Positions 27,901 through 34,938 of a DNA stretch of 48,908 bases are shown one piece after another. The position numbers were made by a program, and so were the translations under genes. The stretch is from positions 1-48,908 of the forward strand of contig JAJRWU010000085.1 of NCBI GenBank assembly GCA_024276655.1, written 5' to 3'. The DNA comes from Planctomycetota bacterium (lineage in GTDB: Bacteria > Planctomycetota > Planctomycetia > Pirellulales > Pirellulaceae). Each line of letters starts with the position of its first letter. The first letter of the stretch is position 1. The notes under the pieces were generated by a model. That model saw only the letters and a program-made list of their open reading frames with translations, did not search any database and was not told the DNA's origin.

Positions 27901-28838
27901 CGCATCGGGGCATTCTTTCCAATCTGGTCCAACTGCGGGTGGCGCCTTTGGCCCGGCGGTTCGCCAGCTTGGAGCTTGATATTGCTCGAACGCCTCTGGC
28001 GCCCGGCGAACGCCGCAGCTACCGGGTTTGGGGGTATCCCGCCGGGGGAGGACAACGCCAAGACCTGACCAACACCTTGACCGACGACCTCGCGAACGAT
28101 GATCCTACCGAGGTATCGCAGTTGCATGTGGTGCTTTCGTCAGATGGCGCCTCGCCGGTTGCGCATGTTTCGCCGGTCGTGACGGCGGTTTCGCCCGGAA
28201 GTTTTCGCCTCCGCGCCGTACGCGGCGCTTTACAAAGCGATGTCGTGGCGTTGGACGTTTTGCCGGCCGGTGGCGGCCGCCAAATTCTTACCGCGGCGCC
28301 GTCCAGCATGACGATTCGCGTCGGCGAAACGAGCGGCGAAATTCTCGCCTCGCTGCGCTCCCTTTCCGGCGGACCGCCGCGTCAGGTAAACGCCGCCTTC
28401 ACTTCCGAAGATCCCACCATTGCGTCGCCGGCGTCGGCTGGGCGTTTCACTGGGCAAGCAGTGGGGCGAACGCGAATCATGGTTGAAGCCGGCGGCCAGC
28501 AAACGGCGGTTGACGTCGTCGTGGTGGGCAGTTATTTCATGAACGTCGCACTGGAGGCGCCCGACCTGGGTGATCGATCCTTTACCGTTCAGTTGCAGGT
28601 AGAGGGCCTGCGAGGTCCCAACGACGTCGAATACCGCGTGGTCACGGCGGGCGTTCCAGGGGGAGCTCCCTGGCAGACAGCCACCCCGACTGGCGAGAGA
28701 GTAATAATCACGTTAGAAAGCCCTCAGATTCCAAACGGTCCGCGTGGCCAACTCTATAATCTTACGTTGGAGGCGCGCAGCGTTGGCGGGAGCGATGTGG
28801 AAAGACGCTCAGTCCCGTTTCGGATATCCGCTCAATAA
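21969..28838 (+). CDS. Giant membrane protein with zinc ribbon and chain of bacterial Ig-like domains
   Basis: 2289 residues. Residues 1-~195 have no signal peptide and include a zinc ribbon with C166, C171, C185 and C188 (CTNPAC and CPHC). One membrane helix at ~198-218 (ILPAVLAALLLLLLLGGG) follows a Lys-rich stretch, so the N-terminus should stay in the cytoplasm and everything after ~220 should lie outside. Residues ~240-2190 show a recurring pattern (hydrophobic strand, LxVGE, then a GxA xI strand pair) typical of Big_2-type Ig-like domains, roughly twenty or more of about 85-90 residues. The last ~100 residues differ. The start follows agga by about 11 bases. The SrfC-like gene starts 50 bases later, so the two are probably one operon. 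It is likely an adhesin, envelope strut or receptor. Confidence 0.85.
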   Translation: MATLFTRVILSEDAPDFEPMTLELGVPLLDKSNAVFRIVARWLGRLAAEPEWRDQAVGFYVCDDQGARLNNVECEPATADDLRRDAGLKQDLQEISDRLEAVQPQNDMEQSVRDVVLRAFRQLVDEASPAHTACHFFKYRQGKDWRLVWCWGYARTDQEPAHPAICTNPACKALFVRRGAGSRSCPHCKGAKSAKKSILPAVLAALLLLLLLGGGAYYFWAQRGGGPPVAVTPDIPGKGGPRQPAFFATPESWRGPAGAHINFKVTRTDEHGDQEDVTSRVVVVVENPKVVGVSHLSEGAEAKSAGSTVVHFYLGGDVARATLVVDPPLNPERLILDPAEATLGFGSTLAVRVMGQYKEGEPVDLTNAVEWLPPEGRSVYFFNGLLEGVKPGAAKVRVRYRSSPAADYVTASLDVNVLEEKYASLEISLDPPQLLVGKSAKLLATVTTEGGSKRSVLGSSKLEWSVEPPRLAEIEDGFLAARRSGEGVLKASFQGLQATLELAIAEESEKSRFEVKPTALQLAVGEQTALGISTTSDAPIRVKSSDSAVVEILPDRRIVGRAPGNAMLLVQQGQSRAEVSVEVAAIAFKSLAIEPSRISAPVGGAAVLRVVAVKPDDTTAEISPDQLSWEQLPAASFAEIDLKTLKVKGLQPTHDSPQPVTVRLGSLKAQGQIDVVARPLQIALTPVGPVALPEGSELQLQAWANYADGRRVEIPADDVQWNFPAADESGLAFNPTQGLLQATKAGGEKVRVQATYQGAESNAVEISSVAAEAVALVSTADRQIVLVDETGVVSVDIENRKSGDESELAGVVFTSSDDAILLVDPATGAFRALAKGAATVEAKHPAASAPVRLEFQVVAPEEVELVLRPAEVQLPVGGQTEMALYLMAPGGEARISMLGGENGAVRLANENPTAASWTPPLLLGLQASDSFRIGARFRGLTAIARVTVVEASGVLRIVPETAALAPGQPLALRVERRIGETDQWSEVDPALVDWTIPPAVDWTPASGDPRVALHPRVVLRDELAEPAVLQAEVGGESATFTLSSQSVDDALNPADPSVRVVIVREPPGEELEEGRQQRYTVVLEKDGRREPAANFIFEPAFENEFVRWTPPILHAKRRGHRQRLRVKVGDDILGFETTTIGPAAASPTDDNPAQDLAPSDEAPSAVRIVSGQGSELTLPLGARYDDIQVLATFPDGERDISGEARLIVENADENAPAISLSAGLLSAQRAGAANIRADFNGVDSEQPLRVTVAADLPLTALALDPEQTDLGVGESISLGVLGFIGRGEERRSVGDVSSRADVSIASENRSVADVQGNIVSGLAAGEAEITASMGGLSATGVVNVVPLDSSDDLPPMLVAPQRVRLRIGETAWLGDDITVTRGGGDFSDNSEAAVANPAIAQFNSETGALVGVAPGETMLAVTLGRQSGSVAVEVLPDEPSTGTVVVEPAVLSLSEGEVAEVRVFLIGENGQRIDRTASAIVRAQKADVLAVSGNRITGLAVGSSRIAALLPEAERPGFASATVDAEDYTQLTLSPPQMQLNVAEETGFSVFAVGPNGRRELGEHPDLQITLGGAAPGSIELLGAQRVRGAAPGEARINVTWRDLPTRSIAVAVVDQTPDRLRIEPNDTTVVVHGTTSFLAFVRQGGRERIVTAADGLEFRLGNPEAAEPLAGLTVRGLAPGRTTAIVSLDGLRAVAQVEVVRPLVAAAPRGSPVSLRFIPDVLQLEMGAPAAAVRLVRVWSDGATEDVENLAEITLSRADVVEQSWTAAGPVFRALAPGRTRGVATLDGLTTRRPLLIDVAPPGGGGQPRLAAYPGRMSLGVGESAVLQSVQIIPGRGGTPFSVDYQITSNDPQIVSVAGGRSLRGVAPGQTRLTVTPVGAGEQYQSLATTIFVQVAAALEGGGASGVRLVLTGPSRATIGATVQFQAEIVTDSGSRLVTNEQTTLDVSRGAVDPPTPLGGCALQLGETAELLTIQASHRGILSNLVQLRVAPLARRFASLELDIARTPLAPGERRSYRVWGYPAGGGQRQDLTNTLTDDLANDDPTEVSQLHVVLSSDGASPVAHVSPVVTAVSPGSFRLRAVRGALQSDVVALDVLPAGGGRQILTAAPSSMTIRVGETSGEILASLRSLSGGPPRQVNAAFTSEDPTIASPASAGRFTGQAVGRTRIMVEAGGQQTAVDVVVVGSYFMNVALEAPDLGDRSFTVQLQVEGLRGPNDVEYRVVTAGVPGGAPWQTATPTGERVIITLESPQIPNGPRGQLYNLTLEARSVGGSDVERRSVPFRISAQ

Positions 28839-28888
28839 ATGGTTGCCGAAAAAACAACGGCGGCCCAGGACCAGACGCGAAAAAAGTA

Positions 28889-31462
28889 ATGCCCGATAAA
28901 CAAGGATTTCCCGACGCTCGCGATCTCGACCTCCAACGTCGGGCGGAGCTGGTGCTCGATTTTTCCGAACAGCTTGTCGAATGGATCGGCGAGTTTTCCG
29001 CGGCCCGGCGTGAAACCGATTTCGAAATTCACGCCAACGACGAATTCAAGTTGCTGCGGCTGCGGCGGTTGGCTTCGAATCTTTGGCGGTCGACCAAGGT
29101 TCCCGTGGCGGCGGCGGCTTATGGCGCTTCGCAGGTCGGGAAGAGTTTGTTTGTCGGCCAGGTGCTCACTCCCTCCGAAGACCGCTACACGCCGCTGGGG
29201 CAAGGCGACAAACTCCCCCGCGACGCCTACATCCAGGAGCTGTCGTTCAACCACGACCTCAACCCGCAAAACGGCGCCAAGGAGGCCACGGCGCTGGTCA
29301 CGCGGTTCACCACCAAGGACCGTTTCGATCAAGAGGCGCCGTCGGCTTATCCGGTGAAGGTGCGTGCGCTCTCGCGTTCGGAATGGCTGCGCGTGGTGGC
29401 GCGCGGGCATCAGTCGGAATGCGTGCCGGAGAAGGAGGTCACTTGGACCGAAAACACCATCGCGGCGTTGTTTGAAGACATCGGCAAGAGGCATCCCGCC
29501 GACGAACCCGACCGCGAATGGCGCATGGACCTGCTCGACGTCTATTCGTATGTTCGCAGTCTCGACCACCGTTTGTATGCGGTGGAGGAATCGATGTTCA
29601 ACGGCTTTCTCAGCCGTTACCCGCTCACCGACGCAGGCTGCGTGGAACTGGCCGGCCGCCTCTTTTGGAATTCCGAGCAATTCCCCGCCTTGACCACGCT
29701 GTTTAACAACGTCAACCGTTTTCTGAAGAAGATTTCCGCCGGCGGGCGCGACGGCATGCTGGTGCATTGGGCGGCGGTCCGATTTCTGCTCGACAGCCAA
29801 CGCAGCGAACGCCAGGAAAGCCCCAAATCGGAGTGGAAGCAGTCGATCCTTTGGACCGATCTAACCGACCGCGTCGAAGATGGCTGGTATGTGATCGACT
29901 ACCAGCCGGGCGCCGGCGGACCCAGTGAAGATTTAGCCACGATCCAATCGGCGATGATCGAAATGATCGTGCCCGTTGTTCCGGAGCGATTAGGCGCCGA
30001 CTGGCGCGAAGTCATCAACAAGATCGACATCCTCGATCTTCCCGGCATGCGCGCCGAAGGCAGCACGGGCGAAGCGGGCGCCACGAGCATCGAAACGCTC
30101 GACGAGCAAATGAACGTCGTCAAACGCGGCAAGGTGTTCTACCTGATTTCCCGGTATATCGAAGAGCGGCAGGTGCAAACGTTTTTGCTCCTGATCAGCG
30201 GGCGGAATCTGGAAGTCAAGGGCATCATCAAGGAGTATCTGGACAAGTGGGGCCGCGCCCGCTACGGCGAAGACGCCTGGCCGCTGCGCGTCGACGACCC
30301 GCACCCCGCCTTATTCATTGGTCTGACCGGAATCGACGACGAATTCAAGGAGCGCAACGCCAAGAAAGAACTCTATGACGCTCGCCTGACCGATATCATT
30401 TCGACGACGCTGTACGAAATCATGACCGACTTCGGCGGCCCCAATCAGCCGTTCACCAATATATATCCGCTGCGTTATCCCGGTTCCTGGGACGCCGATC
30501 TGGCCAAACGCAAGATGTTCGGTGAAGAGAAATGGGGCGAGGCAAAAGCGGCCTTTCTGGCCTCCGAAATGGTGCAGCGCCACGTTCGCGACGCCGAGGA
30601 AAAATGGGATGTCGCGATGCGCGACGGCGACGGCGGCCTTTCGCTGATCGCCGCGGGCCTCAAAAAATCGACCAGCGCTCTGCAAAAGCAAGACGCCCTG
30701 CAACGCCAAATCGAGGAAGTTCGGCAGGAATTGCGCAATCTCGCCCAAAGCTGGTGGTGCGACCCCAACTCCAATCTTGATCGGGAAAAACGGTTGGACT
30801 CCGCCCGCACGGTCCTGGATTGGCTGCAAGACGAAAACCGGGTCTATGATCGGGTTCTGGCGTTGGAATCGGCCCTCTGTTTTCGTGAAGGCGACGCCAT
30901 GGATCTGGCCGAATTCGCGGAATCTCGCACCGCTCGCCAACGACAACGCCCCGAAGCCTTGAACGCCCGCTTTCCCAAAGACCTCAAAGCCTATCTGCAA
31001 GACTGGGCCAAGGACACCGTACCCAAACGCTGGCGCGAACACACCGATTCGACCGATCTCGGCGCGCCCTGGATCGGCGCGGAGGAATTCGCAGCCTTCG
31101 CCCGGTATTTGGGCGAGTATTTGTGTTCGGAGAAAATCTTCCCCAATTTGGCCGAACGCCTGTTGCAAATCGTGAACTTGAAAATCGCCGACGAAGGCGC
31201 CAGCCGTCACGCCAAACGCGAATATGTCCTCTTGATACTCAACGACTACGCCACCAACCCCGGCCCCGATATCACTCCCTTGGACGATAACGAACCACAC
31301 TCCGAACAAGACGCCCCGCGGAACAACGGCCAGGATTTCGGCCTCATGAAAACTTTTGTTCACCGCTGGCGAAGCCGTTTGCCAACGGCCTTGGCGTCGG
31401 CGGCGGGCGAACACACCACGCTTCCGGCCGGCAATGTCGAACTACACAAACTGTTGCAATAA
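28889..31462 (+). CDS. SrfC-like P-loop GTPase
   Basis: 857 residues, related to the SrfC 'putative virulence factor' family first named in Salmonella. The Walker A/G1 motif is GASQVGKS (79-86). A G3-like DLPG lies at 383-386 (KIDILDLPGMRAEG), about 300 residues later, with a mainly helical insert between. The G4 position may be LTGIDDEF (479-486), where the usual T/NKxD lysine is Gly. The C-terminal part is helical with a coiled-coil-prone segment (KQDALQRQIEEVRQELRNL). There is no membrane segment. It most resembles large dynamin-like or SrfC GTPases acting at a membrane. Upstream lies the giant Ig protein (50 bases); a terminator-like hairpin and then the SrfB-like gene follow, the pairing expected for this family. 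A clear ribosome-binding site is absent. Confidence 0.8.
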   Translation: MPDKQGFPDARDLDLQRRAELVLDFSEQLVEWIGEFSAARRETDFEIHANDEFKLLRLRRLASNLWRSTKVPVAAAAYGASQVGKSLFVGQVLTPSEDRYTPLGQGDKLPRDAYIQELSFNHDLNPQNGAKEATALVTRFTTKDRFDQEAPSAYPVKVRALSRSEWLRVVARGHQSECVPEKEVTWTENTIAALFEDIGKRHPADEPDREWRMDLLDVYSYVRSLDHRLYAVEESMFNGFLSRYPLTDAGCVELAGRLFWNSEQFPALTTLFNNVNRFLKKISAGGRDGMLVHWAAVRFLLDSQRSERQESPKSEWKQSILWTDLTDRVEDGWYVIDYQPGAGGPSEDLATIQSAMIEMIVPVVPERLGADWREVINKIDILDLPGMRAEGSTGEAGATSIETLDEQMNVVKRGKVFYLISRYIEERQVQTFLLLISGRNLEVKGIIKEYLDKWGRARYGEDAWPLRVDDPHPALFIGLTGIDDEFKERNAKKELYDARLTDIISTTLYEIMTDFGGPNQPFTNIYPLRYPGSWDADLAKRKMFGEEKWGEAKAAFLASEMVQRHVRDAEEKWDVAMRDGDGGLSLIAAGLKKSTSALQKQDALQRQIEEVRQELRNLAQSWWCDPNSNLDREKRLDSARTVLDWLQDENRVYDRVLALESALCFREGDAMDLAEFAESRTARQRQRPEALNARFPKDLKAYLQDWAKDTVPKRWREHTDSTDLGAPWIGAEEFAAFARYLGEYLCSEKIFPNLAERLLQIVNLKIADEGASRHAKREYVLLILNDYATNPGPDITPLDDNEPHSEQDAPRNNGQDFGLMKTFVHRWRSRLPTALASAAGEHTTLPAGNVELHKLLQ

Positions 31463-31472
31463 GCATCGAACT

Positions 31473-31505
31473 AAAAGCCCGGCATTTTCGAAATGCCGGG
31501 CTTTT
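31473..31505 (+). terminator. Terminator hairpin after the SrfC-like gene
   Basis: Perfect 15-bp stem (aaaagcccggcattt at 31473-31487 with 31491-31505), 3-base loop, ending in tttt. It starts 10 bases after the stop codon. It would separate the giant/SrfC-like unit from the SrfB-like gene, or attenuate read-through. Confidence 0.8.
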
Positions 31506-31545
31506 CTGAACGACAACCGGCAACTTATTTGGGGACTATTCCCTT
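31473..31545. repeat. Hairpin-plus-tail repeat, family 4, copy B
   Basis: The hairpin and following ~40 bases match 7452-7524: both share aaaagyccggcatttt, then a spacer and aacttattt-ggactattccctt (aacttatttcgggactgttcc in the other copy). The shared tail argues that terminator and tail were copied together. Confidence 0.7.
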
Positions 31546-31571
31546 AGCTTCCGAAACCAAAACAAGGCGCC

Positions 31572-34421
31572 ATGCGCCGCATTCGGATGGATTTAATGCA
31601 CGTACTTTTTGCCAATACGGGAGTGCAGTACCTCTGCATTCCCCTGGATTCGAGTTTGCAATACACGGCGGACGAAGTCGGTTCGGGCTGGCAGCGTTGC
31701 CGTTGCGGCGAAGGCGAGAACACTCGCGATATCGACTTTATCCAATGGCGGATCGTCCGCCGCAGCCAGAAGAAACTGTTTCTCGCGGTCGACACCACCT
31801 GCGGAGATGAAACCGACATAGGCTATTTCCACAAAGCGAGCGCGCTGAGCACCGACGTCACGATCTCGCTTCCCAACCTTCTTTCACTCAGCGGGAAACC
31901 GCTGGCGGGCGTGGCGCCGATCAACTTTATCATTCGGCCGGCGACCGCCGAAGGCGGCGACCCCAAAGACGTGCATTTCGTGGTCGACTTTGGCAACAGC
32001 CGCTCCGGCGGGTTGTTGCTGGAATTTCGCGGGCAAGAGCCGCTGATGCACCCGTTCCACTTGATCAATCGCCATAAGCTCGATGGTTGGAACAGCCAGG
32101 GAGAGCTGACCTTCAAAGACGATGAATTCGACGACGCATCGGAAGCTTCGTACTGGTTTTCCTCCAAAACACAATGGTGCGCTGCGCCGTACCTGCCGGC
32201 GTCGAAAATATCGACGACCGAATACCGCAGCATCAAAAAAACGCGAGAGACCTTTTTTGGTAAGAAAGAGGAGGAAATCGTTCAAGAGGTGACGGTGTTC
32301 GTCGAACCGAAAACATTCCAAGATATTTCCATGGTCCGCATGGGCGACGAAGCCGACGACCTGGCGATCGCGATGCGCGTCGACGGCGATGTGCGCACCA
32401 GCTTGAGTTCGCCCAAACGCTACCTTTGGGCCAAGGACGCGTGCTGGTTGGAAGGCGCCAATTGGCACATGGCCGATCCCTGGGGGCGTTTGAACCCGGC
32501 CGACCACGCCGCCACGTTGCAAGGGCCGCTGCTGAGTTATTTGCCGGAGGAATACACCAACGCCGACCCCGCGCCCAACCAGGAGCCGGCGCCGCATCGT
32601 CCTCGCCACGCTCCCAATACAATGATGGTGGCGGCGCTCTACGAGTTGCTGTCCCAGGCGTATACGTACATCAATTCGTTGGCCTATCGGAAAACGACCG
32701 GCGAAGTCGCCCGCATGCGCACGCTGCGTTCGCTGACGCTCAGCTTCCCCACGGGCATGATCGCTCCGGAGAAAGAACTCTTTGAGGTGCAGGCTCGCAA
32801 GGCGATCAAGATTTTTCGACAAACACTCGGCCGGCAGCAAGAGGTCGAACCCGATTTCAAATTCAGCGTCGATGAAGCCAGCGCCGTTCACCTGACCTAC
32901 ATCTGGAGCGAAGTGCGTAAATTGGGGCAGAAGCCCGGTTTGTGGTTTTCGATCATGGGCCGGCGGCGCGGCGCGGCAGCCGAATTGGAAAAACAGACAA
33001 ACACCGAGCACACCCCAGACACGCAGTCGGCGGCCGACCGGCGGCGGCGTGGTCGTCCGGGAAGTGGCCGCCCGGGAAGTGGGCGGCCGGGAAGTGGGGC
33101 CAAGTCCGCACGGCCTCAATCTGCGGCGACCACCGCCAACAGCCCCGAATTGCGAATTGCCTGCATCGATATCGGCGGCGGCACCTCCGATTTAATGATC
33201 GCGAAATATGTTTGCGATACGCAAGTCGCGCTGGATAGCATTCAGGGAGAAATTCTCCACAAAGACGGCATCTCGCTGGCCGGCGATCATCTCATCAAAC
33301 GCTTGTTGGAAAGAATCATCGTGCCGGCTTTTGTCGAGGCCACGATTCTCGACGATCCCGAAACCCAACGTTTGATCGCGCTGCGTTTGTTCGGCCCCGA
33401 AGTGCCCGGCAACCGAGAGTTCCGTTCGCAGCGCATCAACTGGATGAACCGCCTGTTCGTGCCGCTGGCGCAAGCGTATCTGGAACGCGCCGTTGAGAAT
33501 AGCGATGAAGAAATTTCACACACCAACGAAGAGATTGTCGATTCGGCGGTCTGGGGGCAACTACAAGAAACGCTCAATTCGCTGTACGGCTCGGGCAACT
33601 ATCATGTGCAACAAGCGTTGGGTTTGGAGTACGATCCTGAGTTGTTTGAAGACGTCGTGCATGAAGTGTTCAGCGACTTGCTGTTCGACTTTTGCGAGAG
33701 CATTGTCGAGCACCAAGCCGATGTCGTGCTCTTGGCCGGGCAGCCCACCAAATTGCAGTACGTGCAGGAACTCGTGGAAACGAATCTGCCGCTGCCGCGT
33801 TCGCGAATCATTCCGATGTACCAGCGTTACGCGGGCAATTGGTACCCGTACCAAAATCCCGACGGCCTCGACCCCGGCGTGATTGTCGATCCCAAAAGCG
33901 CCGTCGTGGTGGGCGCCGCCATTGAATTCGCGGCCAAGCACGGCATGTTGTCAAAATTCAATTTCAGCATGACAGACGTCGCCGGTAAGAAGAGCTACTT
34001 TTGGGGCATCATGGCGGCGGGGGTGGCCACCATTAACACACCCAATATTTTGTTTGCATGTCTGGCCGACGACGCCAAGCCGCGCGCCGAACAACGAACG
34101 TTTCGGGTTACGAGTCGGCGTGTCGTGATCGCCCGCAAGAGGCGCGCCTACGAGCATGCGCAGGCTTCGCCCATTTACGTGATCATTGTCGACACCGAGC
34201 GGCGAATTGCCGAAATCGAGATCGAAGTAACCATCGAACGCAAACCAGCCACGCCGAACTCCGAGGAAACGCTCAACATGATTCGCGTTGTGGGCGTGGT
34301 CGCGGGGCAACCCGCCGAACTGGGCCGCAACGTGCGCTTTGAATGGCGCACGCTGGCCGATGAACAGTATTTCCTCGATACCGGCGGACTCGACAAAATC
34401 GAACTCGCCGCCGACTATTAG
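31572..34421 (+). CDS. SrfB-like ASKHA (actin/Hsp70-fold) ATPase
   Basis: 949 residues, related to the SrfB family. The ATP-binding fold is visible as phosphate-1 DFGNSRSG (139-146), phosphate-2 DIGGGTSD (533-540) and an adenosine-type motif VVLLAGQPTKLQ (718-729). These are the three signatures of actin/Hsp70/hexokinase proteins. The two lobes are separated by an unusually long insert, including a low-complexity PGSGR stretch near 495-510 encoded by a 15-bp tandem repeat. No signal or membrane segment is seen, so it should be cytoplasmic. Met6 (31587) is an alternative start; aagg lies 4 bases before 31572. It pairs with the SrfC-like GTPase upstream, and a GrpE-like protein lies downstream, which suggests an Hsp70-like cycle. 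The biochemical role is not established. Confidence 0.82.
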   Translation: MRRIRMDLMHVLFANTGVQYLCIPLDSSLQYTADEVGSGWQRCRCGEGENTRDIDFIQWRIVRRSQKKLFLAVDTTCGDETDIGYFHKASALSTDVTISLPNLLSLSGKPLAGVAPINFIIRPATAEGGDPKDVHFVVDFGNSRSGGLLLEFRGQEPLMHPFHLINRHKLDGWNSQGELTFKDDEFDDASEASYWFSSKTQWCAAPYLPASKISTTEYRSIKKTRETFFGKKEEEIVQEVTVFVEPKTFQDISMVRMGDEADDLAIAMRVDGDVRTSLSSPKRYLWAKDACWLEGANWHMADPWGRLNPADHAATLQGPLLSYLPEEYTNADPAPNQEPAPHRPRHAPNTMMVAALYELLSQAYTYINSLAYRKTTGEVARMRTLRSLTLSFPTGMIAPEKELFEVQARKAIKIFRQTLGRQQEVEPDFKFSVDEASAVHLTYIWSEVRKLGQKPGLWFSIMGRRRGAAAELEKQTNTEHTPDTQSAADRRRRGRPGSGRPGSGRPGSGAKSARPQSAATTANSPELRIACIDIGGGTSDLMIAKYVCDTQVALDSIQGEILHKDGISLAGDHLIKRLLERIIVPAFVEATILDDPETQRLIALRLFGPEVPGNREFRSQRINWMNRLFVPLAQAYLERAVENSDEEISHTNEEIVDSAVWGQLQETLNSLYGSGNYHVQQALGLEYDPELFEDVVHEVFSDLLFDFCESIVEHQADVVLLAGQPTKLQYVQELVETNLPLPRSRIIPMYQRYAGNWYPYQNPDGLDPGVIVDPKSAVVVGAAIEFAAKHGMLSKFNFSMTDVAGKKSYFWGIMAAGVATINTPNILFACLADDAKPRAEQRTFRVTSRRVVIARKRRAYEHAQASPIYVIIVDTERRIAEIEIEVTIERKPATPNSEETLNMIRVVGVVAGQPAELGRNVRFEWRTLADEQYFLDTGGLDKIELAADY
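33054..33098. repeat. 15-bp in-frame tandem repeat in the SrfB-like gene
   Basis: Three 15-bp units at 33054-33068, 33069-33083 and 33084-33098 of the form cgnccgggaagtggn. They encode PGSGR repeats in the linker just before the phosphate-2 motif. Confidence 0.85.
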
Positions 34422-34938
34422 GCAAGCGGCGGATGGCGGCAAAAAAATTTGCCACGGAGCACATAGCGCAGCCGATGGCGCAACCCAAAAAAGTTTTTGC
34501 CACAGAGCACACCGAGACCACCGAGAAAATGTTGGGAAGAAAGAATACAAGTTGTGAACAGGGTATTGCGCGGTTCAAATCCGCGGGCCTCTGCGTTTAA
34601 CCGAAATCTTTCGGCTGGCGTGGCTCTCTGGAATCAACAAGGAAAGGGAAACGCGGAGTTCGCGGAGTCGCGAAGGGCCGCAGAGAAGAGTGAGCCAAAA
34701 CTTCATGAACTGACGACAACGTCTGATGCATCACACTCTGAGTGCTCTGTGTCCTCTGTGGTAAATTAATTGCATGATTTGTTCAAGCGAAATGTATTGC
34801 CCACTGGCGATTCAAAACGATGATTGTCGAAAAAAACTTTCTGAAAAAACACGTTTCTAAGCAAGCGGCGGATGATCTTGCTTGGCGGACGCATTCGCAG
34901 ATTTGTATCCCCGACGGCTTTCAATTTGGAGATGCTTA
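34422..34938. other. Intergenic gap inside the SrfB/GrpE-like cluster
   Basis: 517 bases mostly occupied by a ccacagag-type repeat (34445-34772). A T-arm-like stem (cgcgg/ccgcg with loop ttcaaat, 34569-34585) occurs but no tRNA can be built around it. The final 160 bases should hold the promoter of the GrpE-like gene. No credible gene was seen. Confidence 0.5.
34445..34772. repeat. ccacagag-type imperfect inverted repeat, family 5, copy A
   Basis: The left end holds two related sequences (ttgccacggagcacata at ~34448 and ttgccacagagcacaccgag at ~34497). The right end has ctctgtgtcctctgtggtaa (~34745-34764), complementary to them with mismatches. The interior has gcggagttcgcggagtcgcg and ggccgcagag. 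A tighter copy is at 42648-42754. Confidence 0.6.

Noticed and set aside
22600..28500. Long antisense reading frames inside the giant Ig-protein gene and similar shadows opposite hemDE, clpC and the SrfB-like gene
   Set aside because: They lie opposite strongly supported genes with recognisable motifs and have skewed Arg/Ser/Pro composition; G+C-rich codon use opens them by default.
34569..34585. T-arm-like stem-loop (cgcgg-ttcaaat-ccgcg), possible tRNA or tRNA-derived attachment site
   Set aside because: No matching acceptor, anticodon or D arm can be built around it, and no integrase is nearby. Probably chance within a repeat-rich spacer.
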